Below are positions 25,400-36,079 of a DNA stretch of 64,000 nucleotides, piece after piece. The stretch covers positions 86,783,257 through 86,847,256 of the forward strand of contig CAMZMU010000034.1 of the NCBI GenBank assembly GCA_947311845.1. The letters are read 5' to 3'. A program made the translations under genes and the position numbers. Below the pieces are notes generated by a model. That model did no database searches. It had not been told where the DNA came from and saw only the letters and a list, made by a program, of their open reading frames with translations. The stretch comes from Poa pratensis. Taxonomy: Eukaryota; Streptophyta; Magnoliopsida; Poales; Poaceae. Numbering within the stretch: position 1 is the stretch's first letter; the number at the start of each line of letters is the position of its first letter.

Positions 25400-28300
25400 T
25401 CAGGACGGGGGAGCCGCCCGAGCGGACGATGTCAACGCCTCATTCTCCGAAGCCGCTGGCGCCAGAACCGAAGCCCGGGAGAACAAGTACTCCGTTGCCG
25501 GCTCCGCATCCGCCACTTCGTCGAGCTCGGTGCCTTGGGGCACCACGTCGAAGACGAAGTCGCTGTGGTCAACCATCTTGGCGGCTCGGCAGGCGTATGG
25601 GGCGCAGAAGTCGAAGACCGGCGCCAGATCGATTTCTCGACCATCGGCTCCGGTCGGGATGCTGGCCGTGATCTTGTCGACGTTCGTCTTCTTGTACCGG
25701 CCACGCACAAGGCCAAGCGCCACGCACGCACCGCTTCGAGCAGACGACTCCCGCACCCAGGTGATCACCCGAGGCATCAGCTCCAGAACCCGCAGGACCC
25801 GGCAGACGGGCGCGGGGACGCCTTCCTTGGGCGACAACGTCTGGACAACCGTGCTGGCTTTGGCGTGCACGTCGCGAGCAAAGACACCGATGCGGTGAAT
25901 ATGCTCCGTCGTCGTAAGGCTGGCCATCTCCTCGCCTATTTAGAAGAGAAGAAAAATGGCAGAGTTGATAAACATCTCAAAAGACAAAGAGCCAAAGACA
26001 GGAATATATAACAGACGAGTTGCAGCAGAACTTACCCCAGATACCAGTGGCGAGATTCGCGATTGGCTCGGCCAACTCCTGCACCTCGCGCTCGGCTGCG
26101 GCGGCTTTGCGCTCGAGCTTCTCGAGGTCCTCGCCGTAGCCCTTGGTCGCCTGGGTAAGGGCCGCGTCCGCCTCCTCCTTCTGCTTGCTGAGCCGCACGC
26201 CGGAGTCCTGCACCACGGCAAACGCGTCGGTGTGCCGGCTCTCCTACGCGGCTAGCAGCCGCTGATGCTTGGCAAGGGGAATGAAGCCCTCGCGCGCCTT
26301 CTTCAGCTCCTCCCGCAGGCGGCGGGTCTCGTTCTGCTCGGCTTCCAGGAGCCACGACAGCTCCTGCAATATAATGGCCAAAATTAAGTACACAAACTCG
26401 GGGGCTACGCCTCGAGTTGCGTCTACCTCGACATTACGCAACTCGGGGGCTCGCCCTAAAAAGAACACCGAGTCCGGAACACGGGGGCTCCGCCTCGAAT
26501 TGCCTCTACTGCAACATCGGCAACTCGGGGGCTACGCCACCCGCTTAGCAGCACACCCAGCCAACTAAGAAGACCCAAGCCGCTTTCTACAAATACGACT
26601 CGGGCCTTGGAGGCTACATATATGCTACGGATGCAACATGTACAAGAAAGTTTATGCGTACCTGATGCGCATCCATCGCTGTCTGGATGGCGGCTCGGAA
26701 GCTTGGCCTGGACGCAGACGCGCCCGGAGCGGAGCTTGGGGGCTGGGTAATCAGCCCACCCGATGAGGAAGTCGCCGCGGCGACGCCAGTCGCCGTCACC
26801 ATCAGTGCCGTCTCTGGCACAGGCGCGGCGTTCTCCGTGCCAGCCGGCACGGCGTCATCAACAGTGGCCCCCTCAGGTTGAGGGGCATAATAACTTCATC
26901 GCCTCCGCCGGCAGAAGGCGGAGGAGTCGGCACCCTCGCTGCCGGCTCCGTGGCATGCACAGCGGGTCCCGTCCGCTGGGAGGCGTCCTCTAGCGCCTCC
27001 TCCATGTCGCTGAGGGACGCGTCCTCAGCCCTGCGACACTCGCATGGGTCAAACTCAAGATAACGACGCCAACGGAACTTCGGACAAGGATCAGCAGCTG
27101 ACCTTTCGCCCGCAGGCGGGAGAGTCGAGGTCCGAACTCCCCGGAAGCGAGGCGCAGGAGGCGAGTCGGCGCGAGCCCTCACGGGGATGTCCCGCAAGGC
27201 CTTCTGCCTCCGCTCGGCAACAATGGTGCGCTGCGCGGCGGTCGCCCCCGATCGCTCTGGAGGTGGCGGCGTCGAGCTCACCGACCTCGAGCGCTTGGAT
27301 TGGGACCCGGCATCCTCGGACACGGGCCTGCGCCTCCGTCGGATGCGCTGCGGCTGATCGTCTTCTTCATCATCGTCAAGCGCCGGGTTCTTGGACCCGG
27401 CGCCTTCTTCTCTTCCTTCTTCTCCTTCCTCGCCCTCGGACAAGATGGGGATCGGCTGGCGGGAGGAGAGAGAGGCCATGTTGGTGTTGTCGGCCACGTC
27501 GTCGGAGTCGCGTTCGACGACGTCGTTAGGGCCGGCAAGCACCGCGGGAGCGTCACCATGAATCGGAGGCATCCCAACGAGCGACCGGAACTCCTGAACG
27601 CATCAAGTAGGGGAGATTGATATAAAAAGACCAAGAAAAGGAAAGCAATGCGAGTCGTCAAGTAAAAGGACTCACCTCTGGAGCCGGATGCTTGGCGTTG
27701 AAGTCCTCCAAGCCGCCCACGACCCACTCGGGTGCCGGGTGGACAGTAATTCGCTTCATCCGGAGCGTGAACTGCTCCTGCGTCTGGAATCGTGACGGGT
27801 CGTGGCGCTGCGGGTCCTTCAGCCCCGTGTACTCGCACATCAGCGAGGGGCGACGCTGCAGAGGCGCAATCTTCTTTTTCACCCAAGAGGCGATAAGGTT
27901 CAGACCCGTCAGCCCCTCGGACTTTAGCTCTTGGAGCCGCTCCATCAGCCGGTGCACCGTGGGCAAGTCGGTGGCCTGAGGCAGCTCCTGAAGATTGCGG
28001 GGACGGCTCGGCGAGGGAGAAAACGGGGGAATCCCGATCTCGCCATCAGGAGCCGGCTCCCGCATGTAGAAGCCGGTCTTCCTCCAGTACACCTTGGGGA
28101 GAAGTCCAAGATCCAGATAATCCACATCGCCGCGGACCTGGAAGTTGAGGCCGCCGCAAGGCGGCATGTCGCCGCCCTTCCCCAGCTTGCCGTGGAAAAT
28201 CCACAACCATAGTGGGAAGAAGGCGGCGCACCCGAAGTAGCCCTCGCACAGGGCCACGAAACAGGCGAGATGGAGAATGGAGTTGGGCGTCAGGTCGTGT

Positions 28301-28542
28301 ACCTGCAACCCGTAGAAATCGAGGAAACGTCGGAAGAACTCCGACGTGGGAAACCCGAGCCCGCGCTCGAGGAACGCGAGGAAGACGACGAACTCGCCTG
28401 GCGACGGCCGCGGTCGCGGATCCGCAGTGGCGATGCGCCACCGACCCTCCGACGCCGGCGGCAACAAGCCCTCGCTGGCGGCCTGCTCTAGCGCATGCGC
28501 CATCACCGCGGATCGCTCCCACTGGCTCCTTGGCGCCACCAT
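25400..28542 (-). pseudogene. Antisense spliced ORF of the Tat-like element (Transposase_28-type protein)
   Basis: Starts at 28542 (MVAPRSQWERSAV). Exon 1 (28542-27677) encodes a region resembling the 'putative gypsy type transposon' family, with FLERGLGFPTSEFFRRFL and PNSILHLACFVALCEGYFG; its donor is GAG|GTGAGT. Exon 2 (27593-26662, acceptor TTCAG, donor CAG|GTACGC) is acidic and arginine-rich, like a nuclear-localisation region. Exon 3 (26363-26044, acceptor TTGCAG, donor GGG|GTAAG) is coiled-coil-like. Exon 4 (25935-25400) is a conserved-looking C-terminus. A TATA-like box precedes it. A likely one-base frameshift near 26880 and an in-frame TAG at 26244-26246 break the frame. Antisense ORFs here are a known Tat feature; their role is not established. 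The exon structure is my inference from splice signals. Confidence 0.72.
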
Positions 28543-28696
28543 CTTGGCTGCGCAGGAGAGGGAAGAACAGGAGTGCCCGATGGCGGCAATGGCGAAGCAG
28601 CGCGATGCTCAGGCGTGAGCTGTTCTAAGCAGAGGAAACGGCGAGCGCGAGAAGGGAGGAGTTGAGTGCGTATCCATCAGCCGCTCTCCCTCATCT

Positions 28697-28704
28697 CTTA
28701 AATA
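28697..28704 (-). promoter_or_regulatory. TATA-like box of the antisense ORF
   Basis: Minus-strand tatttaag, about 155 bases upstream of the antisense start codon at 28542. Its spacing would suit a transcript running opposite to the LTR-driven one. Confidence 0.45.
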
Positions 28705-29278
28705 GGCGCTGTAAGTGGGGCCGTTACCGCAGTAAATGGCTCCACCCACGTCCCTCATTACTCGCCACGTCGCACGACGCCTCGGTTCCCGCGCGTCGCT
28801 TCGGTGCCTGCACGACGCCTCGGTTCCTGCAGGAATGTGCCGGAAAACTCGGCCAGATTTGGCCACGTCGCCCTGTCACAACTTTTCTGACTGTTGGATC
28901 AGGCGCGTGCGGGTCAGAAGCATCATCATGACCACTGCTCCATCCCGAGGTGGAAGCAGTCGATACACCGTCCAGTCCCATCAATCGACTCGGCGTCAGA
29001 TGGATAGACACTACAGGACAAACGGTCAAAGATACCGTGACATCAGCCGGAGAATACGAGGATATAACCCGCACGGAGGCGAGTCGGTATGGCCAACATC
29101 CCAACGGGCACAAGCCGGCATCAAACAAAACTTGAATTAGACCGGATGTTGACACGCCTAAAACCACCACTCCGAGCCTTTGTTTTCTCTGTTTCAGGAG
29201 TTCGTTCACCGACACGACCGGCAACTCGCAAGACGAAGGCCAAGCCAGAGGCGAGTCCATGACGAACTCGGGGGCTAA
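28705..29278 (+). other. Tat-like 3' untranslated region and polypurine tract
   Basis: No ORF recognised. It contains repeats of cacgacgcctcggttcc (28774-28825). It ends in actcgggggctaa (29267-29278), the purine-rich primer before the 3' LTR. Related 'actcgggggct' phrases also recur at 26396-26540. Confidence 0.6.
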
Positions 29279-29813
29279 TGATGGGGGGATGCCCAACCGG
29301 GTAGGCCCAGGACCCGAGTCGGCGCCCAAGGCCGGGTGGCCCAAAGCCCACCCGGAGAGCATCTTCCAGAATACCGGGTCCCCGAGGATCCCGGTACGTC
29401 GGCTCGGGAAGGCGGCAGCGGATATCTCTGAGTCAGTTTACGATCTGCATATCTCGAACAGTGCGCCTCACGAAGCCGCACTTGTAGGCAGGATAGCTGG
29501 CGCCGCCAGGGGCACCCGCCATTTCCCTGTAAACCCTAGCCGGCTCCCTATATAAAGCCGGCAAGGTGCAACCCTAGAGGCAGACTCATCTCATTCCATA
29601 GCCTCCGGAGCACCCGCAAGCTCTGGTGCGCACACCATTGTACACCCCATTCAGATCCAAATACATATAAGCAGGAGTAGGTCTTTACCTCGTACAGAGG
29701 GGCCGAACCTGGGTAAACTCTGCGTGTCCTACCTCTCCGTGAATCCTAAGTCGCCTGGCTCACACCCGAGTTAAGCCACCCCGTATGGCATCTGCCGTGA
29801 CTAACCCGCGACA
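29279..29813 (+). repeat. Tat-like 3' LTR (535 bp)
   Basis: About 98 % identical to 16389-16924 and followed by the target duplication GCAGT (29814-29818), after which the copia LTR resumes. Confidence 0.9.
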
Positions 29814-29818
29814 GCAGT

Positions 29819-30472
29819 CGCGCGGGGCGCTTCCCAGAAACCTTATTCGCCCTCTCCCGTACAGGATCACAAGGACAAGTGGTTCCGGAGACCTGTTGTC
29901 CCGTTCGCCGATGCACGCCGGCGCACGGGATGGAGTAGACTACGGTGGTGGCGCAGGGCACGAGATTAGCAAAACCTAGATTGGTTCGGTGTATCTGCGG
30001 CGCACGCAGTGCACGGCAATATATAGTGCAGTTCGGGAAACCCTAACGGGTACAACGTGGGCCGACCACGTCGCACACGTTCGAGTCAGATAGTAGCCCA
30101 CTATCCGGGTGCGACCCGAACTGGCAAAACTATACGCGTACGCAAAAACTCGTTTTTCCCGAACAACAAAAATATAGGCATCGGCTCGGCTCATTCCCGC
30201 AATCCGCGGCGTGTCGTGACGAGACGGACGGACGGACGGCGGCGGAGGAGGAGGAGAAGGAGTGCGCGGGAGAGAGCCTTCTATTCTCAACTAGCACACC
30301 AAGTGTCACAACACTCCACCTTATAAGGTGGTGTTTGTCTCCTCCAACTAGCAATGTGGGACTAAACTTTAGCACCACATTGCACCTCCAAAATTCTGCC
30401 ATGCACATGGGTCAATTTGAGATTTTTCAGGAATTGCTTATTGGGCTTCCCAAATGGGCCCAAATTCTAACA
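29819..30472 (-). repeat. Copia 5' LTR, second part
   Basis: Continues 16074-16388 after the Tat insertion. It matches 772-1424 with about 17 substitutions and ends TAACA at 30472. Confidence 0.9.
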
Positions 30473-31261
30473 ATCCCCCACCAGATCTCAAATTCCCATT
30501 TAGAGATTTTGCCAAACCTCGTTTCTTGTTTATATACCAGTGTTTCAGCAGAGACTGTTAAGTTGAACTTCCGCCTAGAGTTTTAAGCTACATCTACCAG
30601 CAACTTGAACAATGGACGAACCTTGAATTGCAAGTTTGGTGCCAATAGATTTCACTCAAAGTCATAACCAGTACGTGGCTGCCAGTAGCCTACCCCGCGG
30701 GTGGAGCATATGCGTCATACTCCCTGATCTCTTCATGAGCTTACTAGAGATCACCCAAATCTCATAGACTGCGACGTTTAACAGTCGGACTCATATAGGT
30801 GTGTTCTTTCAAGGTCGCTCTGTAGGATAGCACATTTGCTACGAATAGCCAACAGAAACACATTAAGGCATATTGCCAACCTGCCTTACAGAATTTGAGA
30901 GTTATGCATCTTCACACGGAGAGGGTTACAAAATAACTCTCCTCTGTTAAACCACTAGCTTGTTCTTCCCAGGTCCTAATTCACGGGATTTCCGATCACA
31001 TAGGTTGGGTTACCACTATGGTGTAACGCTCACGGGTCTCAACCCCATCTCCCTCGATGCACTATCTATCATATTACGTGATAGTCCCTTAGTAAAGGGA
31101 TCTGCCAGGTTTTTGTCAGTTTGAATATAACTAACAGTTATAACTCCGGAGTTTCTCATTTTCCTGACAGACTTCAAACGTCTTTTAACGTGTCTTGATG
31201 ACTTCGCGTTATCCTTAGCACTGTTCACTTTCATGATAACCGTTTGGTTGTCACAGTTCAT
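30473..31261 (-). mobile_element. Deleted copia unit: 3' internal end only (unit B)
   Basis: Begins with the copia polypurine tract directly after the LTR and extends through the 3' untranslated part to the RNase H C-terminus (81 codons, 31261-31016, ending in LRPVSVTP). It then stops abruptly and switches to LTR sequence at 31262. The junction reads cataag/aagacg, with AAG shared by both parents. Everything from mid-RNase H back through gag and the first 231 bp of the next LTR (plus-strand sense) is missing. Confidence 0.88.
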
Positions 31262-32787
31262 AAGAAGACGACGTTGGAGACGAGTCGCCCGCGGACCCGG
31301 AGATCGTCCAGGAAGTCGAGCCGTGATGAAGAACTTGAAAGCAGTCGCGCGGGGCGCTTCCCAAAAACCTTATTCGCCCTCTCCCGTACAGGATCACAAG
31401 GACAAGTGGTTCCGGAGACCTGATGTCCCGTTCGCCGGTGCACGCCGGCGCACGGGATGGAGTAGACTACGGTGGCGGCGCAGGGCACGAGATTGGCAAA
31501 ACCTAGATTGGTTCGGTGTATCTGCGGCGCACGCAGTGCACGGCAATATATAGTGCGGTTCGGGAAACCCTAACGGGTACAACGTGGGCCGACCACGTCG
31601 CACACGTTCGAGTCGGATAGTAGCCCACTATCCGGGAGCGACCCGAACTGGCAAAACTATACGCGTACGCAAAAACTCGTTTTTCCCGAACAGCAAAAAT
31701 ATAGGCATCGACTCGGCTCATTCCCGCAATCCGCGGCGTGTCGTGACGAGACGGACGGACGGACGGCGGCGGAGGAGGAGGAGAAGGAGTGCGCGAGAGA
31801 GAGCCTTCTATTCTCAACTAGCACACCAAGTGTCACAACACTCCACCTTATAAGGTGGTGTTTGTCTCCTCCAACTAGCAATGTGGGACTAAACTTTAGC
31901 ACCACATTGCACCTCCAAAATTCTGCCATGCACATGGGCCAATTTGAGATTTTTCAGGAATTGCTTATTGGGCTTCCCAAATGGGCCCAAATTCTAACAA
32001 TCCCCCACCAGATCTCAAATTCCCATTTAGAGATTTTGCCAAACCTCGTTTCTTGTTTATATACCAGTGTTTCAGCAGAGACTGTTAAGTTGAACTTCCG
32101 CCTAGAGTTTTAAGCTACATCTACCAGCAACTTGAACAATGGACGAACCTTGAATTGCAAGTTTGGTGCCAATAGATTTCACTCAAAGTCATAACCAGTA
32201 CGTGGCTGCCAGTAGCCTACCCGCGGGTGGAGCATATGCGTCATACTCCCTGATCTCTTCATGAGCTTACTAGAGATCACCCAAATCTCATAGACTGCGA
32301 CGTTTAACAGTCGGACTCATATAGGTGTGTTCTTTCAAGGTCGCTCTGTAGGATAGCACATTTGCTACGAATAGCCAACATAAACACATTAAGGCATATT
32401 GCCAACCTGCCTTACAGAATTTGAGAGTTATGCATCTTCACACGGAGAGGGTTACAAAATAACTCTCCTCTGTTAAACCACTAGCTTGTTCTTCCCAGGT
32501 CCTAATTCACGGGATTTCCGATCACATAGGTTGGGTTACCACTATGGTGTAACGCTCACGGGTCTCAACCCCATCTCCCTCGATGCACTATCTATCATAT
32601 TACGTGATAGTCCCTTAGTAAAGGGATCTGCCAGGTTTTTGTCAGTTTGAATATAACTAACAGTTATAACTCCGGAGTTTCTCATTTTCCTGACAGACTT
32701 CAAACGTCTTTTAACGTGTCTTGATGACTTCGCGTTATCCTTAGCACTGTTCACTTTCATGATAACCGTTTGGTTGTCACAGTTCAT
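31262..32787 (-). repeat. Tandem duplicate of the deleted copia unit (1,526 bp)
   Basis: LTR part 31262-31999 (equivalent to 689-1424) plus internal part 32000-32787. The switch from RNase H to LTR is identical at 31262 and 32788, so the deletion happened once and the rearranged unit was then duplicated. The two units differ only at scattered positions (for example cccgcggg versus cccgcgggg, and acagaaac versus acataaac). Confidence 0.88.
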
Positions 32788-33107
32788 AAGAAGACGACGT
32801 TGGAGACGAGTCGCCCGCGGACCCGGAGATCGTCCAGGAAGTCGAGCCGTGATGAAGAACTTGAAAGCAGTCGCGCGGGGCGCTTCCCAAAAACCTTATT
32901 CGCCCTCTCCCGTACAGGATCACAAGGACAAGTGGTTCCGGAGACCTGATGTCCCGTTCGCCGGTGCACGCCGGCGCACGGGATGGAGTAGACTACGGTG
33001 GCGGCGCAGGGCACGAGATTGGCAAAACCTAGATTGGTTCGGTGTATCTGCGGCGCACGCAGTGCACGGCAATATATAGTGCGGTTCGGGAAACCCTAAC
33101 GGGTACA
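32788..33107 (-). repeat. Truncated terminal copia LTR
   Basis: Corresponds to LTR positions 689-1007 and breaks off within gggtaca. The next bases (tcatgg) are not retrotransposon. There is no TG/CA end and no target duplication, so this edge is a deletion breakpoint, not an insertion end. Confidence 0.85.
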
Positions 33108-33180
33108 TCATGGTCATGGATGGATCTCGATTAATTGATTAAACCCTCCCTGATCTTGTTGCACACTGTGTAGCATAGAG

Positions 33181-33939
33181 CATGTCGAGAGTATTGGGTT
33201 CCATTACTACACAACTCTGATTCGCTGGAGGGACAACTTCATTACCAACAAAGAGTGAGTATCACTTGTCATTCACTATAGAAGAATAATGTCGTTACAG
33301 TTGAGCAATACTAGCACATATATCATATGTTCATTGAGCAAGTAAATTTGCTGTGACGAGCATGTTGTTCCACTTGATTGCTCAGTAAGTATTAATTTCT
33401 TATCGCTTTCTTTTCTTGCAGTAAAGTTTTGGCCCTGGGCTTTGATGACAAGTTCATCCGTATATGGGAGTACTACCTCATATACTGTGCGGCAGCTTTC
33501 AAGTCACGAGCAATTGGAGATTACCAGGTACGTCTGTATGCATGCTCGCTCTCTGTATATAATTACCTATATGTTATTTCCAAACAAATGGAAGTCATTT
33601 GCTCCCTCCGGTCTTAAAAGATGGCATTTTGGAAATCCGTCTGCATGGTCTCTCCAATATTCATTTTCAGTGCAGTAAATCATAAAACATAATGAGATTG
33701 TGAAACGATGAAGGTATAATGTTGAGAAATACCTAAATATGTGATTTTCACATATCAAAACAAACATTTTGTAAACTGTTAGTGGTCCAAATAAAAACTT
33801 TGACCAAAATTATGTCTGAACCTTTACCTTTTTCTGGAAAGGAGGTAGTATTTCTCCAGGTACTGATTGTGATGCTTGACTTATACGCACGCAGGTTATT
33901 TTCTCTCGTCCAGGCAACCGTCGGCTAGCCCTGCCTTGA
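33181..33939 (+). pseudogene. Cyclopropane-fatty-acyl-phospholipid synthase, last three exons (5' part missing)
   Basis: Plant CFA synthases add a methylene bridge from S-adenosylmethionine to unsaturated acyl chains of phospholipids. Three exons in consistent phase are visible: about 33174-33254 (IEHVESIGFHYYTTLIRW; donor GTGAGT), 33422-33527 (LALGFDDKFIRIWEYYLIYC; acceptor TTGCAG, donor GTACGT) and 33895-33939 (VIFSRPGNRRLALP, TGA). These match the conserved C-terminus of the family; the ending after SRPGN is short. No stop or frameshift is present in them. Upstream, only about 65 bases of intron remain before the copia array. The active-site domain is not in the window and was not found at 1-457 either, so this is a truncated gene here. 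Confidence 0.82.
33600..33850. mobile_element. Stowaway-like MITE in the last CFA-synthase intron
   Basis: Left end gctccctccggtctt, right end ctggaaaggaggtagta. These are imperfect inverted versions of the Stowaway CTCCCTCCGT terminus with a decayed TA target. About 250 bp, AT-rich, no coding capacity; a Tc1/mariner-derived type. Confidence 0.8.
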
Positions 33940-35514
33940 TGGCTAAGCCAACATGTCCATTACCGTTCAGATGTTGAACTGTTACTTCTCGATAGCGTAC
34001 GGCATTTTAAAAGTCGATCCGGGAATTGTTTGGTCATTATGGTAGCAATGTTTTAATCATGTGGTTTGGTCATCTCTTGTTTTAATCATGCAATGTTTAG
34101 TTTCTTTCTTGATGGTGTATTTTTATTTATCAATAAACTTGTACGATTCATGCATGTATGTATTCCAGTGCTACATTATAGCCTGGTTACTAGAATTTGA
34201 GAATTGTATGGAAGGAACTGGTCTGTTGCTCTAATATCTGTCAGGAAGAGTTGATGTCATGTTTGTAGTTTTTGATCTATTTGGCGTTGAACATTTTGCA
34301 ATGTTAAACACCCAGGGTGAAGTGCACTATTATTTGACTTCGAAAATTACTCACTATATGCAAGCTGGCCTCCGTCTAGAACTATTTTGACTTGGACAAG
34401 CTTGAGCACACTTCAGCCATTAAACATCTAGACAATCATTGTTCAAATGTTTTATGACTAAATGAAATTACCCTAGAACTACCACATGTGGTCTGACACT
34501 CCCACAAAAAAATTCAGAAAAAAACCCAAAAAGGAGTAGGCAACCCTGCTAGATAAAAATACTGAGCAGGCATCGCCATGGCTAGGTTATGAGCTCGTCC
34601 ACGCCCTGCATGGCTATCTTAGCGCATCGAAGTGGTCCAACCTTGATGAGGATCACCATTTAAACTTGACGTTATCCTACATTGCTATATGAATTCTTCC
34701 TTTTGATACAATCCCATGGAAAGATACCTAATCCCACATAGACATACCACACATACATATATCGTGGGTTAATTCCCAAAGCTATATGGGCGAACACCGG
34801 TTCCCCTAGCACGCATTGACGTCGACAACGCGTATTCAGGCGCCGCCTGGGGGAGCGGCTGCGACTCAACACGTGAACGCGCGGCTCGGCTGTGGCAAAA
34901 CAAGTAATTATGTCTATGCGTTAGTGGCCTAGCCCATTAATGGGCAGGGCTAGCTAGCGCGCGCTCGATGAAATCGATTCTTTCGATCGGTTGATTTTTT
35001 TCAGAAACGGAATGACCTGGTCAGCTCGCTATTCCCTTTCCGGCATATCCGGTCGCGTAACGTGACAGCTTGAGTCTATTCCCTTTTCACCCAGGCGCGC
35101 GAACCGCTTGCAGAAAAAATTCGCGTAACGTGACAGGATCTTATTTCCTTTTTCATGAGCGCACTGGTTTGGTGCCAAAATCTTCGTGCAGTGAATTTGA
35201 ACAACAAGGGAGCAAAACTATTCCCTTTTGGTTACGAAGCCTTAAAAGATTAAATTTTTTACTTGCAAAAAAACCTAGCGGTCAAAATCAATTCCCTTTT
35301 TGGGCACGTGATATTTTAGGGTAAAAAAAACTGGGTGGGAGATCAGAAAATCTCACTTCCAAGTTCCAACTAGTACAAGTTTTCTGAACAAAATAGTGGC
35401 TGCACTTCCAACTAGTACAATTTTTTCGAAAAAAATTAATAGCTGCACTATCCCATTTGAACAAAAAATATTTGAACATTTTTTTATTACCAACACTATA
35501 GCTTGTGGTGGCAC
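33940..35514. other. Spacer downstream of the CFA-synthase fragment
   Basis: The first few hundred bases are probably 3' untranslated and flanking sequence. No further gene, RNA or mobile-element end recognised. A short direct repeat (cttccaactagtacaa, about 35357 and 35405) is the only internal structure noted. Confidence 0.4.
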
Positions 35515-36053
35515 CGGGCGATGGAGATGCTGCTGGCATCGGGACCGCCGCGCTATGGAGATGTTGCCGTCGTCAATTCGTTTGGGCCACCGCGCGATTG
35601 AGATGTTGTCATCGTCAGTGCCGACATCGGCAACGAGAGCTGGAGATGTTCCTGGCACCGAGCCGCCACACAATGGAGATGTTGTCGTTGTCATTGCCAG
35701 CATCAGCGTCGAGCACTAGAGATGCTACGGAGATGTTGCTGGCGTCGGCGCCGAGCGCTGGAGATGCTCCTGCCGCCGCATAATGGAGGTGTTGCCGGCG
35801 TCGGCGCCGAGCGCTGGAGATGCTCCTGGCGCCGAGCCGCCGCACAATGGAGATGTTGCCGTCGTCGGTGCCGACGTCGGCGCCGAGCGCTAGAGATGCT
35901 CCTGGCGTCAAGCCGCCGCACAATTGAGATGTTGCCGTTGGCGGAACCGGGTGATGGAGATCATGTCGGCATCGACTCGTCCAGGCCGCCGCGCGATGGA
36001 GATGTTGTCGTCGTCGGTGCCGGCTTTGGCGCCGAGCGCTGGAGAAGCTCCTA
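35515..36053. repeat. GC-rich degenerate minisatellite
   Basis: Alternating modules gctggagatgctcctggcgcc and atggagatgttgccgtcgtcg recur irregularly (for example at 35640, 35757, 35814, 35889 and 36038 for the first; 35552, 35673, 35847 and 35996 for the second), 50-90 bp apart. All frames give low-complexity arginine/serine-rich peptides; the ORFs here are by-products of the repeat. Confidence 0.8.
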
Positions 36054-36079
36054 GCGTACAAGTTCACACTACTTATTCG

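Larger units (their letters stand above)
16389..29813 (+). mobile_element. Tat-lineage-like Ty3/gypsy element with antisense gene
   Basis: A 13,425-bp element with LTRs of 536 and 535 bp (TGATGGGG...CGACA) and target duplication GCAGT on both sides (16384-16388, 29814-29818). Order on the plus strand: LTR, primer site, gag, protease, a duplicated gag-protease segment, RT, RNase H, second RNase H, integrase. A long 3' region then carries a reading frame on the opposite strand, followed by the polypurine tract and LTR. A second RNase H and a 3' antisense ORF are both known from the Tat lineage (RIRE2- and Grande-like elements). I count 11 substitutions and one indel between the LTRs (about 2 %). 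The sense genes are frameshifted and not functional as they stand. Confidence 0.92.
458..30472 (-). mobile_element. Ty1/copia LTR retrotransposon hosting two nested gypsy elements
   Basis: The copia element runs 3' to 5' along the plus strand: LTR 458-1424, pol 1967-4415, gag/protease 14557-16028, second LTR 16074-16388 continuing at 29819-30472. Subtracting the two insertions leaves about 6.4 kb, a normal copia size. LTRs begin TGTTGG and end TAACA. The gene order gag, protease, integrase, RT, RNase H identifies Ty1/copia. It is inactive: a stop in gag and several frameshifts in pol. The 5' LTR does not end in host DNA but runs into more copia sequence (30473 onward), so this is one unit of an LTR-sharing tandem array. 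I cannot name the family with confidence. Confidence 0.9.

Noticed and set aside
35353..36067. Several overlapping ORFs of 70-150 codons on both strands
   Set aside because: Products of the minisatellite repeat; low-complexity peptides repeated in all frames.
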